Both the position numbers and the translations under genes were made by a program. The notes beneath the pieces are model-generated. The model was not told where the DNA came from and did not search any database. It worked only from the letters and a program-made list of their open reading frames with translations. Shown in pieces: positions 24,733 to 33,966 of a DNA stretch of 64,000 nucleotides. Source of the stretch: Candidatus Nitrospira neomarina (GTDB lineage Bacteria > Nitrospirota > Nitrospiria > Nitrospirales > UBA8639); NCBI RefSeq assembly GCF_032051675.1, contig NZ_CP116968.1, forward strand, positions 2,480,001 through 2,544,000, written 5' to 3'. How positions within the stretch are numbered: position 1 is the first letter of the stretch; each line of letters opens with the position of its first letter.

Positions 24733-26211
24733 TTACAGCTTTTGCCCGAAAGTAGCCAGGAGGGGGAGGTTTAAATCATTTGCCGCTTGTTCCGGGCGAG
24801 TATAGGCGCCTTGAAAGTACTCTAGGAGAAGTCCAAATCCGGCTCCAGCAAAAATCCCCAAAATAGCTCCCAAAGTTACAAGCAATATTGGAGAACGTCC
24901 CGCAGGGCCCCCGGGAACTTCAGCGCGTTGGATCACACTGATGTTGGCCATTTTGAGCCGGTCCATTTCTTCCGATACATTCGCTTCCTCTACTCGAGTA
25001 AGATACAAATTGTAATTTTGCTCATCTGCTGCTCTCTGCCGCTCCAGGACAATCAGTTCTTTATTTAATTCGTCAAGCCTCTGGATTTTTTGGTCAAGAT
25101 CCTCGATTTGCAGAGCAATCACCTGACTGCTTGCCTGGAGGGTCGTTGACTCAGACACGGCTCCCAGCCTCTCCTTTTCAAGCTCGCTGTACATCGCTTT
25201 CTTGCCACTTGCTATGGTATTGGCGCGCTCGTTTTTCTGTTCGGCACGAATAAACTGTTCCACCTGGTCAATTTCTCTTCGAAGGTTTAACACAGGAAAA
25301 CTAGTTTCGGTGTATTTTGTTAAAAGTTTTTGTTCTTCCCGCTTCAGATCAAACAATTCCGCTTTGGCCTTGTCCAGGTTTCCCCCTTCTTCCACCGTGG
25401 AAACAGAAATATTCTCCAAAATGGTTTTCATCTGAGCATCAAGTGAAGCAATTTTACCTACCAATCCTTGCAACTTATTCTTGGTAGTCTTGTATTCACC
25501 ATCCAGGGCGGCCCGCTGATCCAGAAGACGGCGTTGTTGTTCGACAAGGGGGGAGGAAAGATCATGCCTATGCTTAAAAGCCTGAAGATTAGCCTCCGCC
25601 TGTTCCAATTTCTCCTGGTAGGTATGTAATTGTTTGGTTAAAAATGATGCCTTCGGATCGCTAAACACTTGAAGATGCTTCTCTTTCAATAAGTCAACAA
25701 GAAGATTGAGTGCTTCAGCTGCTACCTTAGGTCGGGGATTCAAATATGATATTTCAAGCACGCTTGAACCCTTGACCGGGGCGGGTAATAGATTTTTCAT
25801 AAAAGTTGAAACACCCTTTTCTAAAGGGTCATGAATCTCCAATGAAGGATCTAAAAATTCCGGATAGACTTTTTCAACACCTAAAGTACTCACGACCCTT
25901 CTTATGAGGTCTCTACTAGAAATTATCTCCATTTCTGATTGAAGAGCGGCCTCCTCATTATATTTAACAAATTGACCTTCCTTTCCTACTTCAGGACGGA
26001 ATACATGTTCCCTCCCAACCTTCAAAAGCAGACTCGTTTTGGCCTCATAGAGAGGGACCAACGTAAAGACATACCCTGCGATAATCCCAAAAACCAACAG
26101 GAAAATAGTAAGTACCTTATTTTTATGCTTGAAAAGAGCGGTCAGGATATCTCGTACACTTCCCAAGGGGTAAGGCAAACCCTCATCCGCTGCATAAACT
26201 TCAGGTTCCAT
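24733..26211 (-). CDS. Wzz/GumC-family chain-length determinant
   Basis: A 492-residue polysaccharide copolymerase with two transmembrane helices (about 34-54, VLTIFLLVFGIIAGYVFTLV; and about 440-465, SPILLVTLGAILGIFAGAGF) enclosing a long periplasmic coiled coil (about 190-420). The Wzz domain is at the N-terminus (YEAKTSLLLKV). Pro-Gly-rich residues precede the second helix, as usual. It sets polymer length together with the kinase encoded two genes downstream. It starts four bases after the fusion gene stop. Its coiled coil is clearly similar to that of the fusion protein upstream (KLLTKYTETSFPVLNLRREI versus a matching stretch there). Confidence 0.92.
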   Translation of the reverse strand: MEPEVYAADEGLPYPLGSVRDILTALFKHKNKVLTIFLLVFGIIAGYVFTLVPLYEAKTSLLLKVGREHVFRPEVGKEGQFVKYNEEAALQSEMEIISSRDLIRRVVSTLGVEKVYPEFLDPSLEIHDPLEKGVSTFMKNLLPAPVKGSSVLEISYLNPRPKVAAEALNLLVDLLKEKHLQVFSDPKASFLTKQLHTYQEKLEQAEANLQAFKHRHDLSSPLVEQQRRLLDQRAALDGEYKTTKNKLQGLVGKIASLDAQMKTILENISVSTVEEGGNLDKAKAELFDLKREEQKLLTKYTETSFPVLNLRREIDQVEQFIRAEQKNERANTIASGKKAMYSELEKERLGAVSESTTLQASSQVIALQIEDLDQKIQRLDELNKELIVLERQRAADEQNYNLYLTRVEEANVSEEMDRLKMANISVIQRAEVPGGPAGRSPILLVTLGAILGIFAGAGFGLLLEYFQGAYTRPEQAANDLNLPLLATFGQKL

Positions 26212-26215
26212 TATG

Positions 26216-27376
26216 TTATTTCCCTACAAAATTTCCTTCGGCTGCTGTTGTGCCGGAATCTTCTCCAGGCACATTTGTTGATCGAAGAAGGACCGCTACT
26301 TCAGGATTTTTGAGTTGCCCGGAATACGTCTTGATTAACATCGCTCGAATTTGTTCCACCGTATGTCCAACAACAGTGATTTCACCGACCAACTGCAAAG
26401 CGATACGACCATCAGGGCGAACCAGAACCGTTTCATTGAGTTCCGGATTAAAAAAGAATTTAATATCGAGCTGGTCCCCAACCTGAATTTGATAATCTTG
26501 CGGTGGGGTCTTCCCTACTTTGGTGAGGTAATTTATGTAATTTCTTTCATCTGCTGTGACTTGGCGCCGCAGTTCATCGAGTTCCGGTCCCAAATTTCTC
26601 AGCCTATTCAGTTCCTTATCCACTTCAGCAATCTGTTGTTTAATCACTCCACTTTGGGCTTCAGCCGATACGAGGTCGGCTTGAGTATGAAATAATTGCA
26701 TTTCCATCTCAAGATAGAGCGGGTTCTTGCCGGTGGAGACACTGCGCGACACTTGAGATTCCTGTTCCTTTATGAACTGATTAATCAATTCCATTTCTTT
26801 TCGAATGGATTGAACATGAGGGTTATTCTCGGTGTATTTGTTTAATAATTCCTGTTCTTTTAATTGAAGGCTCAGTAAATTATTCTTGGCCCCACCAACA
26901 ATCCCTTGCTCTGAAGCCGAACTTGAAAGAGGAATCTGTTCCGGAATCTGGCTTATCTGACCCTGCACCCAAGCGAGTTTCTCTTGAAAGCCCTTTACTT
27001 GGTTTTCGGCCTGCTTTAGTGCATCGTCCAAAGATTTACGCTGTTCAAGAAGATGACTCATTTGCGTTTCAATTAAAATTATTCCATGCTTCCGTTGAAA
27101 ATCCTGAAGACGCTTCTCGGATTCTTCCAGGCTTTGTTGATAAGAACGGAGTTGTTGTTTCATAATCGAAAAAACCTGATTGTCAGATTTTTCAACATCT
27201 GCCGGGTTCGAAACATTTCCTCCGGTTCCTGATTCAGTGTCCGCATAAGAGGAAACCTGGTGAGCGAGAATACCCCCAAACAGGACGATGGCAAGTGAAA
27301 CGGGCGATATGATTGCCATAATCAGACTATGTCTGTAGAAAGGTCGAAAAGCTAATTGAATCTTTGTAATATCCAC
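26216..27376 (-). CDS. Fusion of Wzz-type coiled coil with Wza-type polysaccharide export domain
   Basis: The start is uncertain: GTG at 27376 has AAAGGA at a good distance; TTG at 27400 is the longest alternative. About 386 residues. A hydrophobic anchor (about 18-40, HSLIMAIISPVSLAIVLFGG) is followed by a long coiled coil matching the Wzz/GumC periplasmic region (ELLNKYTENNPHVQSIRKEM, TADERNYINYLTKV). A C-terminal polysaccharide export (PES) domain spans about 295-366 (IQVGDQLDIKFFFNPELN, VLVRPDGRIALQLVGEI, GQLKNPEVAVLLRS). The PES part nearly duplicates that of the next gene upstream. No SLBB or second membrane helix follows. It may form an inner-membrane-anchored bridge to the outer-membrane channel. 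Confidence 0.85.
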   Translation of the reverse strand: MDITKIQLAFRPFYRHSLIMAIISPVSLAIVLFGGILAHQVSSYADTESGTGGNVSNPADVEKSDNQVFSIMKQQLRSYQQSLEESEKRLQDFQRKHGIILIETQMSHLLEQRKSLDDALKQAENQVKGFQEKLAWVQGQISQIPEQIPLSSSASEQGIVGGAKNNLLSLQLKEQELLNKYTENNPHVQSIRKEMELINQFIKEQESQVSRSVSTGKNPLYLEMEMQLFHTQADLVSAEAQSGVIKQQIAEVDKELNRLRNLGPELDELRRQVTADERNYINYLTKVGKTPPQDYQIQVGDQLDIKFFFNPELNETVLVRPDGRIALQLVGEITVVGHTVEQIRAMLIKTYSGQLKNPEVAVLLRSTNVPGEDSGTTAAEGNFVGK

Positions 27377-27487
27377 GGTATTCCTTTCATCCCTTTTCAA
27401 AACAAATCTCTGTTAATGCTAATAAACTCATTAATCTAGAAAAGGGTTGAGCCTGGAAATGCAGGAAACAATTTTACACTTGCAAAC

Positions 27488-28204
27488 CTACCAAAATGAT
27501 CTGGGCACATAGACCATATCGGACGGAAGCAGTCGGATATCCTGACTCAGATCACCTCCATTGAGGGCCCCATCCAAATCTACATTTATGACAAACCTCT
27601 GACCATCTTGATCCTCTCGTATGACTTTTACATCGCTTTTCTTTGCCGTGTCTTCCTTCATACCCCCGGCACGCGCAATTGCTTGCAATACACTTAGCGA
27701 CCCCACCATTTCATATTCCCCCGGTGTCTTGACTTCTCCATCGACATAGATTCTATAAGGCTCTCGAATTGAACGAACAATGACGGCAATCTCGGGATTT
27801 TTTAGTTGCCCAACATATTTTTTTTCCAAAACGCCTTTGAGCTGCGCGGGCGTCAGATCTGATGCCTTGACTTCATGCACCAATTGGAGGGAAATATGTC
27901 CATCAGGCCGCACAACTAAGTCTTCTTCGTTTAACTCTGGATTAAAAAAGAATTTTATGCTTAATTGGTCGCCTGGTTGAATGATATAACGCGGATCATC
28001 AATGCTAATTTGTTCATGCTCTTTCCCCTGAACCTTAGAGGGACGTTCAACATTCGTAGTTTTTCCAGAAAGAGCAGGATAACCATTGGGTTCCAAACTT
28101 GAAGCATCAACGGTTTTCATTCCCTTCCATCCTGAATTACACCCACATAGAAGAATAAATGTCGCTACAACAATTAAAATTCTCATCCTCTTAAATTCCT
28201 TCAT
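27488..28204 (-). CDS. Wza-type polysaccharide export lipoprotein
   Basis: Start chosen at ATG 28204, which has AGAGGAT upstream; the frame runs back to a GTG at 28240 without a site. The signal peptide ends in the lipobox LCGC (Cys22). The PES domain (IQPGDQLSIKFFFNPELN, VRPDGHISLQLVHEV) is followed by one SLBB domain (YRIYVDGEVKTPGEYEMVG, LQAIARAGGMKED). At about 238 residues it is shorter than E. coli Wza (379) and lacks the C-terminal outer-membrane helix, as in EpsE-like exporters. It is the outer-membrane export component of the EPS machinery. Confidence 0.9.
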   Translation of the reverse strand: MKEFKRMRILIVVATFILLCGCNSGWKGMKTVDASSLEPNGYPALSGKTTNVERPSKVQGKEHEQISIDDPRYIIQPGDQLSIKFFFNPELNEEDLVVRPDGHISLQLVHEVKASDLTPAQLKGVLEKKYVGQLKNPEIAVIVRSIREPYRIYVDGEVKTPGEYEMVGSLSVLQAIARAGGMKEDTAKKSDVKVIREDQDGQRFVINVDLDGALNGGDLSQDIRLLPSDMVYVPRSFW

Positions 28205-28618
28205 CGGTAACAAATCCTCTGTAGATACACTCATGTTCACTTACATGCACATGCAGGAGGAAACATTTTGGGCAGAGGAGTAATTGAAAAAATAATCTCT
28301 TTGTTCACATTAAAATACATTATTTTTCAGACATTTATATATTTTCACCTGAAATGAAGATGAGCCCTCTCTATACCATTATTGCCTTAGGTATATTTAT
28401 CCATATTAGTCTAAATCCTAACCATAAATGATAACTGATGAAACTGATTTCTATCAAGACTCATTAAGATTGAACCTTATTTCCCTCTCGGATGAAACAA
28501 TCTGAAAATTTAGAATAACCGCAAATTTAGACCTAATCAGTTCTCAAATAGAATAGAAGCTCAACACATAATCACCCAACGCCTGAAACCGCCTTGTGGG
28601 ATTTTCACTGGCCTCTCA
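28205..28618. other. AT-rich intergenic region upstream of the export operon
   Basis: About 410 AT-rich bases between the phosphoglycosyl transferase fusion and the Wza gene, without a gene. It is the likely site of the promoter for wza through kinase. No specific promoter or terminator could be defined by eye. Confidence 0.4.
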
Positions 28619-31153
28619 TCAATGAATTTGATATTCCTCACTCATCGCTGCCATTTCCAAAATTTCAGGACGATGGAAGGTCGGCACCAACTGCTGAAGA
28701 AGCTCAATAACCGAGGGTGAATGACCCAATATCTGTACGTCCTCCAGCTTGCTCAGAATATTATTCAGGAATGCCGGATCAAGGGATTGTGCCGATTGAA
28801 TCCGGAGGATTTTATCAATAGATGAAGGCACAGCTTGCTCACATTCCCCCACCAATTCTTCTTCGAGTTTTTCCCCAGGGCGAAGACCGATAAACTGGAT
28901 GGGAATATTTTTCTCCGGCACATGCCCAGAGAGTCGAATGAGGTTCCGCGCGAGATCCACCAGTTTAATTTGTCCACCCATCTCCAGCACATAAATCGCC
29001 CCTTGCTCGCCAAGGGCTGCAGCCTGCAATACTAAGATCACTGCTTCTGGAATCAGCATAAAGTAACGGCGCACTTCCGGATGCGTGACCGTGACTGGTC
29101 CGCCGGCCTTAATCTGTTTTTGGAAGCGGGGTACGACACTGCCATTACTGCCCAAGACATTGCCAAAGCGAACGGTCAGAAATCGAGTCTGACTCTGACT
29201 CGCCATGGCCTGGACAACCAACTCCGCTACCCGCTTGGTCGCTCCCATGACACTGGAAGGATTCACAGCCTTATCTGTCGAAATTAACACAAAATGCTCG
29301 GCACCGAAGTGGGCGGCCGCTTCGGCCACTAAACGGGTTCCCAGGATATTGTTTTTGAACGCCTCCCCCGGATTCGCCTCCATTAACGGAACATGCTTGT
29401 GAGCTGCCGCATGGAAGATTATCTCCGGACGGTAAGTCTTAAATGTCTCGTGGAGACGGGGAACATCCGTAATATCTCCCAGCACTTCATGAACCACACC
29501 GGAATTACCCTGATCGGTCAGCTCCCCCGAGATCGCATATAAGCTGTTCTCGTGTCGTTCGTATAGGATGAGGGCTTTGGGAGCCAGCGCGACAATTTGC
29601 CGACAGAGTTCCGAACCGATAGATCCGCCAGCTCCGGTCACTAAGACCCGCTTCCCATCGATTAAATTGCGCACTGGCTGAGGATCCAACCCCACGGGGG
29701 GACGCTGAAGCAGGTCTTCAATTGCAAGATCCCGGATTTGACTGATCGTGACTTTGCCTTCAAGGATATCGCCCAAGTTCGGGAGAGTTTTGATGCGTAC
29801 GTTAAAGGGGGCCAGCACTGCGGTAATATCTCGAAGGACGGCTGAATTCGTCCCAGGAAGGGCTACTAACACTTCCTCCGGTTTGTGCGTGTGAAGAATG
29901 CGTGACAGATCCTGGCGTGTTCCCAAAACTTTGATGCCATGGATGCGTTTGCTCACTTTAGATACATCATCGTCCACAAATCCAATGGGCGTATAGGAGG
30001 AGGTGGAATGTGATTGCATTTCCCGAACGATGTTTTCCCCCGCATCGCCAGCCCCAATAATGAGAACTCGTTTCGTCTTTCGCAAGATCTTTCGCTCTCG
30101 AAAGATTCGAACAGCCAGCCGGATTCCACAAAGAAACCCGATCAACAGGATACTATCGATGATAAAAATGGACCGGGGATAGCCTGTGAGACCAAACCCC
30201 CATTTGACGAGGCCATAAAACACAATGGTTCCGGCCAACACCCCACCCGTAATTTTCTTTAAATCCCAGATACTAATATACCGCCACAGCCCTTCATTGA
30301 GGCGAAAGATCATAAAGGCAATCCCACGAATCACAAGCAGCCCTGGCAAAGTCTTGAGCAAAAGTTGGCTGGCGTCTTCCGGAATATGACCGTCAAATCT
30401 CAGCCAGAACGCCAAATAATAGGCCATCATAATCAGTGCCAGATCCAACGTAATAATAATGGGTCGGCGATATTTGGTGATAAAATGGAATATTGCCGAG
30501 CCTTCAAGAAAAGCCACCTCATCATGATTGTCACGATCGGTGACCTTTAGAATGACGCTACGCAAGCCCAGCAGTTGCAATAACGTCTGGGCAATGACGG
30601 CAAGGTCAAAAGCTAAAGAGGCATGCTCGATATATAATTTTGCTAATCGGATTTTTTCCGGCAGAATCGTATTCGTATACTCATCTTCAGGTTTCTCGAC
30701 CTTCCCAAGCATTCCCTGTTCATCGATATACTTCAGAGAAGCCAGATCTGTTAAACCAGGTCGGACCGTCAAAACATCGTGATAGTCCTCTTTGAATTTT
30801 TCGACATAATAGGCCACCTCAGGACGTGGACCCACCAGACTCATATCCCCTATCAAGACATTGAACAGTTGGGGGAGTTCGTCAAGTTTCAACTGACGCA
30901 AAAATCGTCCGATGCGGGTCACACGAGGATCTTCGCCGATTGTCAGCTCCCCTCCCTTTTTTGAGGCGTCCGGTGCCATCGTGCGAAACTTATACAGACA
31001 AAATGGTCGAAATCCGCGACCCACGCGCACCTGTCGAAACAAGACAGGCCCTCGGGAATCCATTTTGATAAGGAGGGCGAGCACGACAAAGAGGGGGGTA
31101 CACACCACTAATCCTAAAAACGCACCAAGAGTGTCAACAACACGCTTAGTCAT
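28619..31153 (-). CDS. Fusion of phosphoglycosyl transferase and FlaA1/WbpM-type NDP-sugar 4,6-dehydratase
   Basis: ATG at 31153 has AGGAG eight bases upstream. The 844-residue protein combines two enzymes. Residues 1-200 are a monotopic sugar transferase (LYKFRTMAPDA, catalytic Asp-Glu in LDELPQLFNVL, SLVGPRPE) that moves a phospho-sugar to undecaprenyl phosphate. From about 225 there are four transmembrane helices and a nucleotide-binding fold (VLIIGAGDAGENIVREM). From about 495 comes a dehydratase domain with VTGAGGSIGSELC and STDKAVNPSSVMGATKR. The dehydratase would make a 4-keto-6-deoxy UDP-HexNAc, which the DegT aminotransferase next door could aminate before the same polypeptide loads it on lipid. 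It probably sits in the inner membrane. Confidence 0.9.
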   Translation of the reverse strand: MTKRVVDTLGAFLGLVVCTPLFVVLALLIKMDSRGPVLFRQVRVGRGFRPFCLYKFRTMAPDASKKGGELTIGEDPRVTRIGRFLRQLKLDELPQLFNVLIGDMSLVGPRPEVAYYVEKFKEDYHDVLTVRPGLTDLASLKYIDEQGMLGKVEKPEDEYTNTILPEKIRLAKLYIEHASLAFDLAVIAQTLLQLLGLRSVILKVTDRDNHDEVAFLEGSAIFHFITKYRRPIIITLDLALIMMAYYLAFWLRFDGHIPEDASQLLLKTLPGLLVIRGIAFMIFRLNEGLWRYISIWDLKKITGGVLAGTIVFYGLVKWGFGLTGYPRSIFIIDSILLIGFLCGIRLAVRIFRERKILRKTKRVLIIGAGDAGENIVREMQSHSTSSYTPIGFVDDDVSKVSKRIHGIKVLGTRQDLSRILHTHKPEEVLVALPGTNSAVLRDITAVLAPFNVRIKTLPNLGDILEGKVTISQIRDLAIEDLLQRPPVGLDPQPVRNLIDGKRVLVTGAGGSIGSELCRQIVALAPKALILYERHENSLYAISGELTDQGNSGVVHEVLGDITDVPRLHETFKTYRPEIIFHAAAHKHVPLMEANPGEAFKNNILGTRLVAEAAAHFGAEHFVLISTDKAVNPSSVMGATKRVAELVVQAMASQSQTRFLTVRFGNVLGSNGSVVPRFQKQIKAGGPVTVTHPEVRRYFMLIPEAVILVLQAAALGEQGAIYVLEMGGQIKLVDLARNLIRLSGHVPEKNIPIQFIGLRPGEKLEEELVGECEQAVPSSIDKILRIQSAQSLDPAFLNNILSKLEDVQILGHSPSVIELLQQLVPTFHRPEILEMAAMSEEYQIH

Positions 31154-31322
31154 CACCGATACTCCTGAATGAACATAGCAACCACTTCGCTGGAATGTGA
31201 ATTTCGGTCTCTGTCATTTTCCAATTAGATGGAAAAGGAGAGCTACCACCATAAGGAGGGGGGGAACAAACCATGTATCCACTAGATAGCTTCAAGAATC
31301 TGAGTCTCAATGTCTCGATTAC

Positions 31323-32480
31323 TTATCGCCTGTGCTCTTTGATAAGCGTTTCGACCACCTCAATGACGTTTTGGATATCGATTTCTGTCATTTTAGGATA
31401 AATGGGGAGAGATATAATGCGTTCAAATACGGAACTAGCCACAGGGAAATCATTGGGGAGATACCCGTAATTATCCCTATAATAGGGGTGAAGATGCAAG
31501 GGGATAAAATGCACACTGGTTCCGATGCCCTGTTTCTTCAGAAGATCGATCATTTCGTTCCGTCCGACCCGCAACCGTTCCAGGTCCAACTGAATGACGT
31601 AGAGGTGCCAGGCATGCTCCACATCGTCGGCCACGTGGGGTATCGTAATTTCCGGAATCCCCTTAAAACCTTCATTATAGAGGGCGGCGTACCGCTGGCG
31701 GATTGTTCCAAAGTGGTCGCATTTGTGTAGCTGGGGAATTCCTAGTGCTGCCGCGATATCCGTCAGATTATACTTATACCCGGGATAGCAAATCTCGTAA
31801 TACCAGGTGCCCTCAGGGGTATATCGATTCACGGCATCCCGCGAGATGCCGTGCAGACTTAAGATTCGCATGCGCTCTGCCCATTCGGTATTGTCAGTCG
31901 TGGCCATCCCCCCTTCACCAGTGGTGATCGTTTTGGTTGAATAAAAAGAAAAGCACGTAATATCACCCAACGACCCGATCATCCTTCCACGATAACGGGT
32001 CGGAAGAGCGTGGGCAGCATCCTCAATAACCTTCAGATGATGAACTCTGGCAATCTCCAGAATGCGATCCATTTCACACGGCTGACCGGCATAATGAACA
32101 GGTATGATCGCTTTTGTTCTCGGCGAGATCGCTTTTTCAATCTGGGCTACATCCATATTCAAGGTGTCAGCCCGGCAGTCCACCAAGACCGGTTTCGCCT
32201 TGAGGTAATGCACCACCTCTGCGGTGGCGGCAAAGGTCATGGTGGGCACAATGACCTCGTCGCCTTCGGTCACGCCAACGGCTTCGAGGGCAAGATGCAA
32301 AGCAGCCGTACAGGAATTCAGGGCCACAGCATGTCGAGCCTCTACCCGCTGCGCAAACTCCGCTTCGAACTGCTTGGTCTTTGGACCTGTGGTTAACCAC
32401 CCCGAACGAAGAGTCTCGACCACCGACTGAATTTCTTCCTCCCCGATATCAGGAACATGAAAGGGTAAAAATTGGTTCAT
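31323..32480 (-). CDS. DegT/DnrJ/EryC1/StrS-family sugar aminotransferase
   Basis: A 385-residue PLP enzyme, typical length for the family. SCTAALHLALEA binds the cofactor phosphate, IEDAAHAL contains the Asp that pairs with the pyridine nitrogen (Asp154), and FSFYSTKTITTGEGG carries the Schiff-base lysine (Lys183). These enzymes transaminate 4-keto-6-deoxy UDP-sugars (PglE/WecE type) to amino sugars for bacillosamine-like or viosamine-like residues. It lies 170 bases upstream (in transcription) of the dehydratase/PGT fusion, which would supply its substrate. The exact sugar isomer cannot be deduced. Confidence 0.92.
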   Translation of the reverse strand: MNQFLPFHVPDIGEEEIQSVVETLRSGWLTTGPKTKQFEAEFAQRVEARHAVALNSCTAALHLALEAVGVTEGDEVIVPTMTFAATAEVVHYLKAKPVLVDCRADTLNMDVAQIEKAISPRTKAIIPVHYAGQPCEMDRILEIARVHHLKVIEDAAHALPTRYRGRMIGSLGDITCFSFYSTKTITTGEGGMATTDNTEWAERMRILSLHGISRDAVNRYTPEGTWYYEICYPGYKYNLTDIAAALGIPQLHKCDHFGTIRQRYAALYNEGFKGIPEITIPHVADDVEHAWHLYVIQLDLERLRVGRNEMIDLLKKQGIGTSVHFIPLHLHPYYRDNYGYLPNDFPVASSVFERIISLPIYPKMTEIDIQNVIEVVETLIKEHRR

Positions 32481-32632
32481 CCTGTCCTACCTCGATCGAT
32501 GAATAAGAAAATAGGGCAAATTTGAAATCAACTGGCTTAAAAGTAAAGAGAGATGGGTTTCTGATCGTTAACCTCAGCACTATTTTTGATGAAACTCGAC
32601 CCCATCCACAGCCTCTTCCATTACAGGCATGC

Positions 32633-33343
32633 CTATACCTTACGAATAACTCCCAGATAATGAGTATTGAATACTTTAAATCGTTCGAGAAGGTAACAAG
32701 CCAGCAAGGAATAGGGCGCAAGCAACCGGGCCAGAGGGGGAGCCAGAGTGATGCGTCGAAGTTCAATCCGACAGCCCGAAAACAGCTGCTTGATTTTCCG
32801 TTTGTTTATACCCTGAACATCAGGGTTTCTCGGGTTATTCACATGAAAGTCATACCAAAGAATAGCACCATTTTCCTTTATAACGCGGAGCATTTCCAGG
32901 GCAATTTGTTGCCTCAAAGAGGGATCGAGTACGGAGGAAAAAACCGTAGACTGCAGAACGAGATCAAAGGACCCGTCTCTAAAACCAAGCTTCCCGGCAC
33001 TCCCACATTCAATTTCTACTCCTTCAGGGCAGAGCCTCCTGGCCACTTCTACGCGATCTGCAAGAAGATCTATCCCGGTAATATTTTGGGGCTTGGCGCC
33101 CCATTTAATGAACTCTCTAAGCCAATATCCCCTTCCACAGCCAATTTCAAGAATTTTTATGTTTTCCAAACAAGCAAACCCATGTTGCTTCAGAGCAACC
33201 AGCATTCGCCGTTCTTGTTCCTGTACCATGAAAACATAGGTTGGATTAAACCACGAATAATAAGTATTCTCTGGCCGCTTGGCATAGGCGGCTTGAATCC
33301 GAGCTTCTTCAACTTTTTCGGACGCAGAGAATTGATCATCCAT
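32633..33343 (-). CDS. Class I SAM-dependent methyltransferase
   Basis: A 236-residue methyltransferase. Motif I reads ILEIGCGRGYWLREF, with GIDLLADRVEVARR as the acidic loop and FDLVLQSTVFSSVLDPSL as the post-motif. It resembles small enzymes in polysaccharide clusters that methylate sugar hydroxyls or terminate chains, but the acceptor is not evident. The C-terminus (GCRIELRRITLAPPLARLLA) is typical of this group. It is separated from the aminotransferase by about 150 bases with no clear terminator. Confidence 0.88.
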   Translation of the reverse strand: MDDQFSASEKVEEARIQAAYAKRPENTYYSWFNPTYVFMVQEQERRMLVALKQHGFACLENIKILEIGCGRGYWLREFIKWGAKPQNITGIDLLADRVEVARRLCPEGVEIECGSAGKLGFRDGSFDLVLQSTVFSSVLDPSLRQQIALEMLRVIKENGAILWYDFHVNNPRNPDVQGINKRKIKQLFSGCRIELRRITLAPPLARLLAPYSLLACYLLERFKVFNTHYLGVIRKV

Positions 33344-33966
33344 AGCACCACCGACATCCCAACTTCGCGACTGACCCTAAAAATGAATTTTTTACGGACA
33401 TCTAAATGTTGGGAATAGATCTAGATTTCAATGCGTTCGTTAAGAAGTTCATCATGACACTGTCCAGGCAAATCAAATAGCCTTCTCACTCACCTTTTCC
33501 TGAACCTATCCTCTTTCTTTAAACGTCGATATTCACCTTACAAACTCCTAAGGATGATCAACCAGACGCACAGCACAAATTCCCTTCATCAAGTGGGTGG
33601 GTCCTCTTGCTCCCCGCACCACCCCGTCTACCTCCCATTTTGATGAATTTCGCGGATAAAAATTGCAAAACGCAGGATGATAGAGGTTTGTCGAGAGGGA
33701 TTCAATGGCCTAGAGGTTCTCACTAAAAATCGAGCTGCAAAGCTTAAAGGAAGACCATGCCATTTCCAATCACGTATAGAGAAGCACCGACTTCAATCCG
33801 ACAGAATATCACAAAGGGAGAGAATCCTTCATTGGACAAATCAGCGAGCCCATCCACGGCACAAATGACTGGCCTGAATCAGAGATAGCAAATACCTTTC
33901 TGTCGCTTCGCAATAAGTTGGGAAATTATCATCATTTGGAATGAAAAACTTGTCAAAACTGATCCC
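33344..33966. other. Intergenic region between WecB and methyltransferase genes
   Basis: About 620 bases without a recognised gene. A 63-codon + frame (33677-33868) has no ribosome site or family. The sequence has a worn, semi-coding texture (for example basic-rich frames at 33680-33860) that could be remnants of a lost gene or element. No transposase motif was seen here. Confidence 0.35.

Noticed and set aside
32522-33418. 298-codon + frame opposite the methyltransferase
   Set aside because: The minus strand encodes a clear SAM methyltransferase with intact motifs here; the + frame is its antisense shadow.
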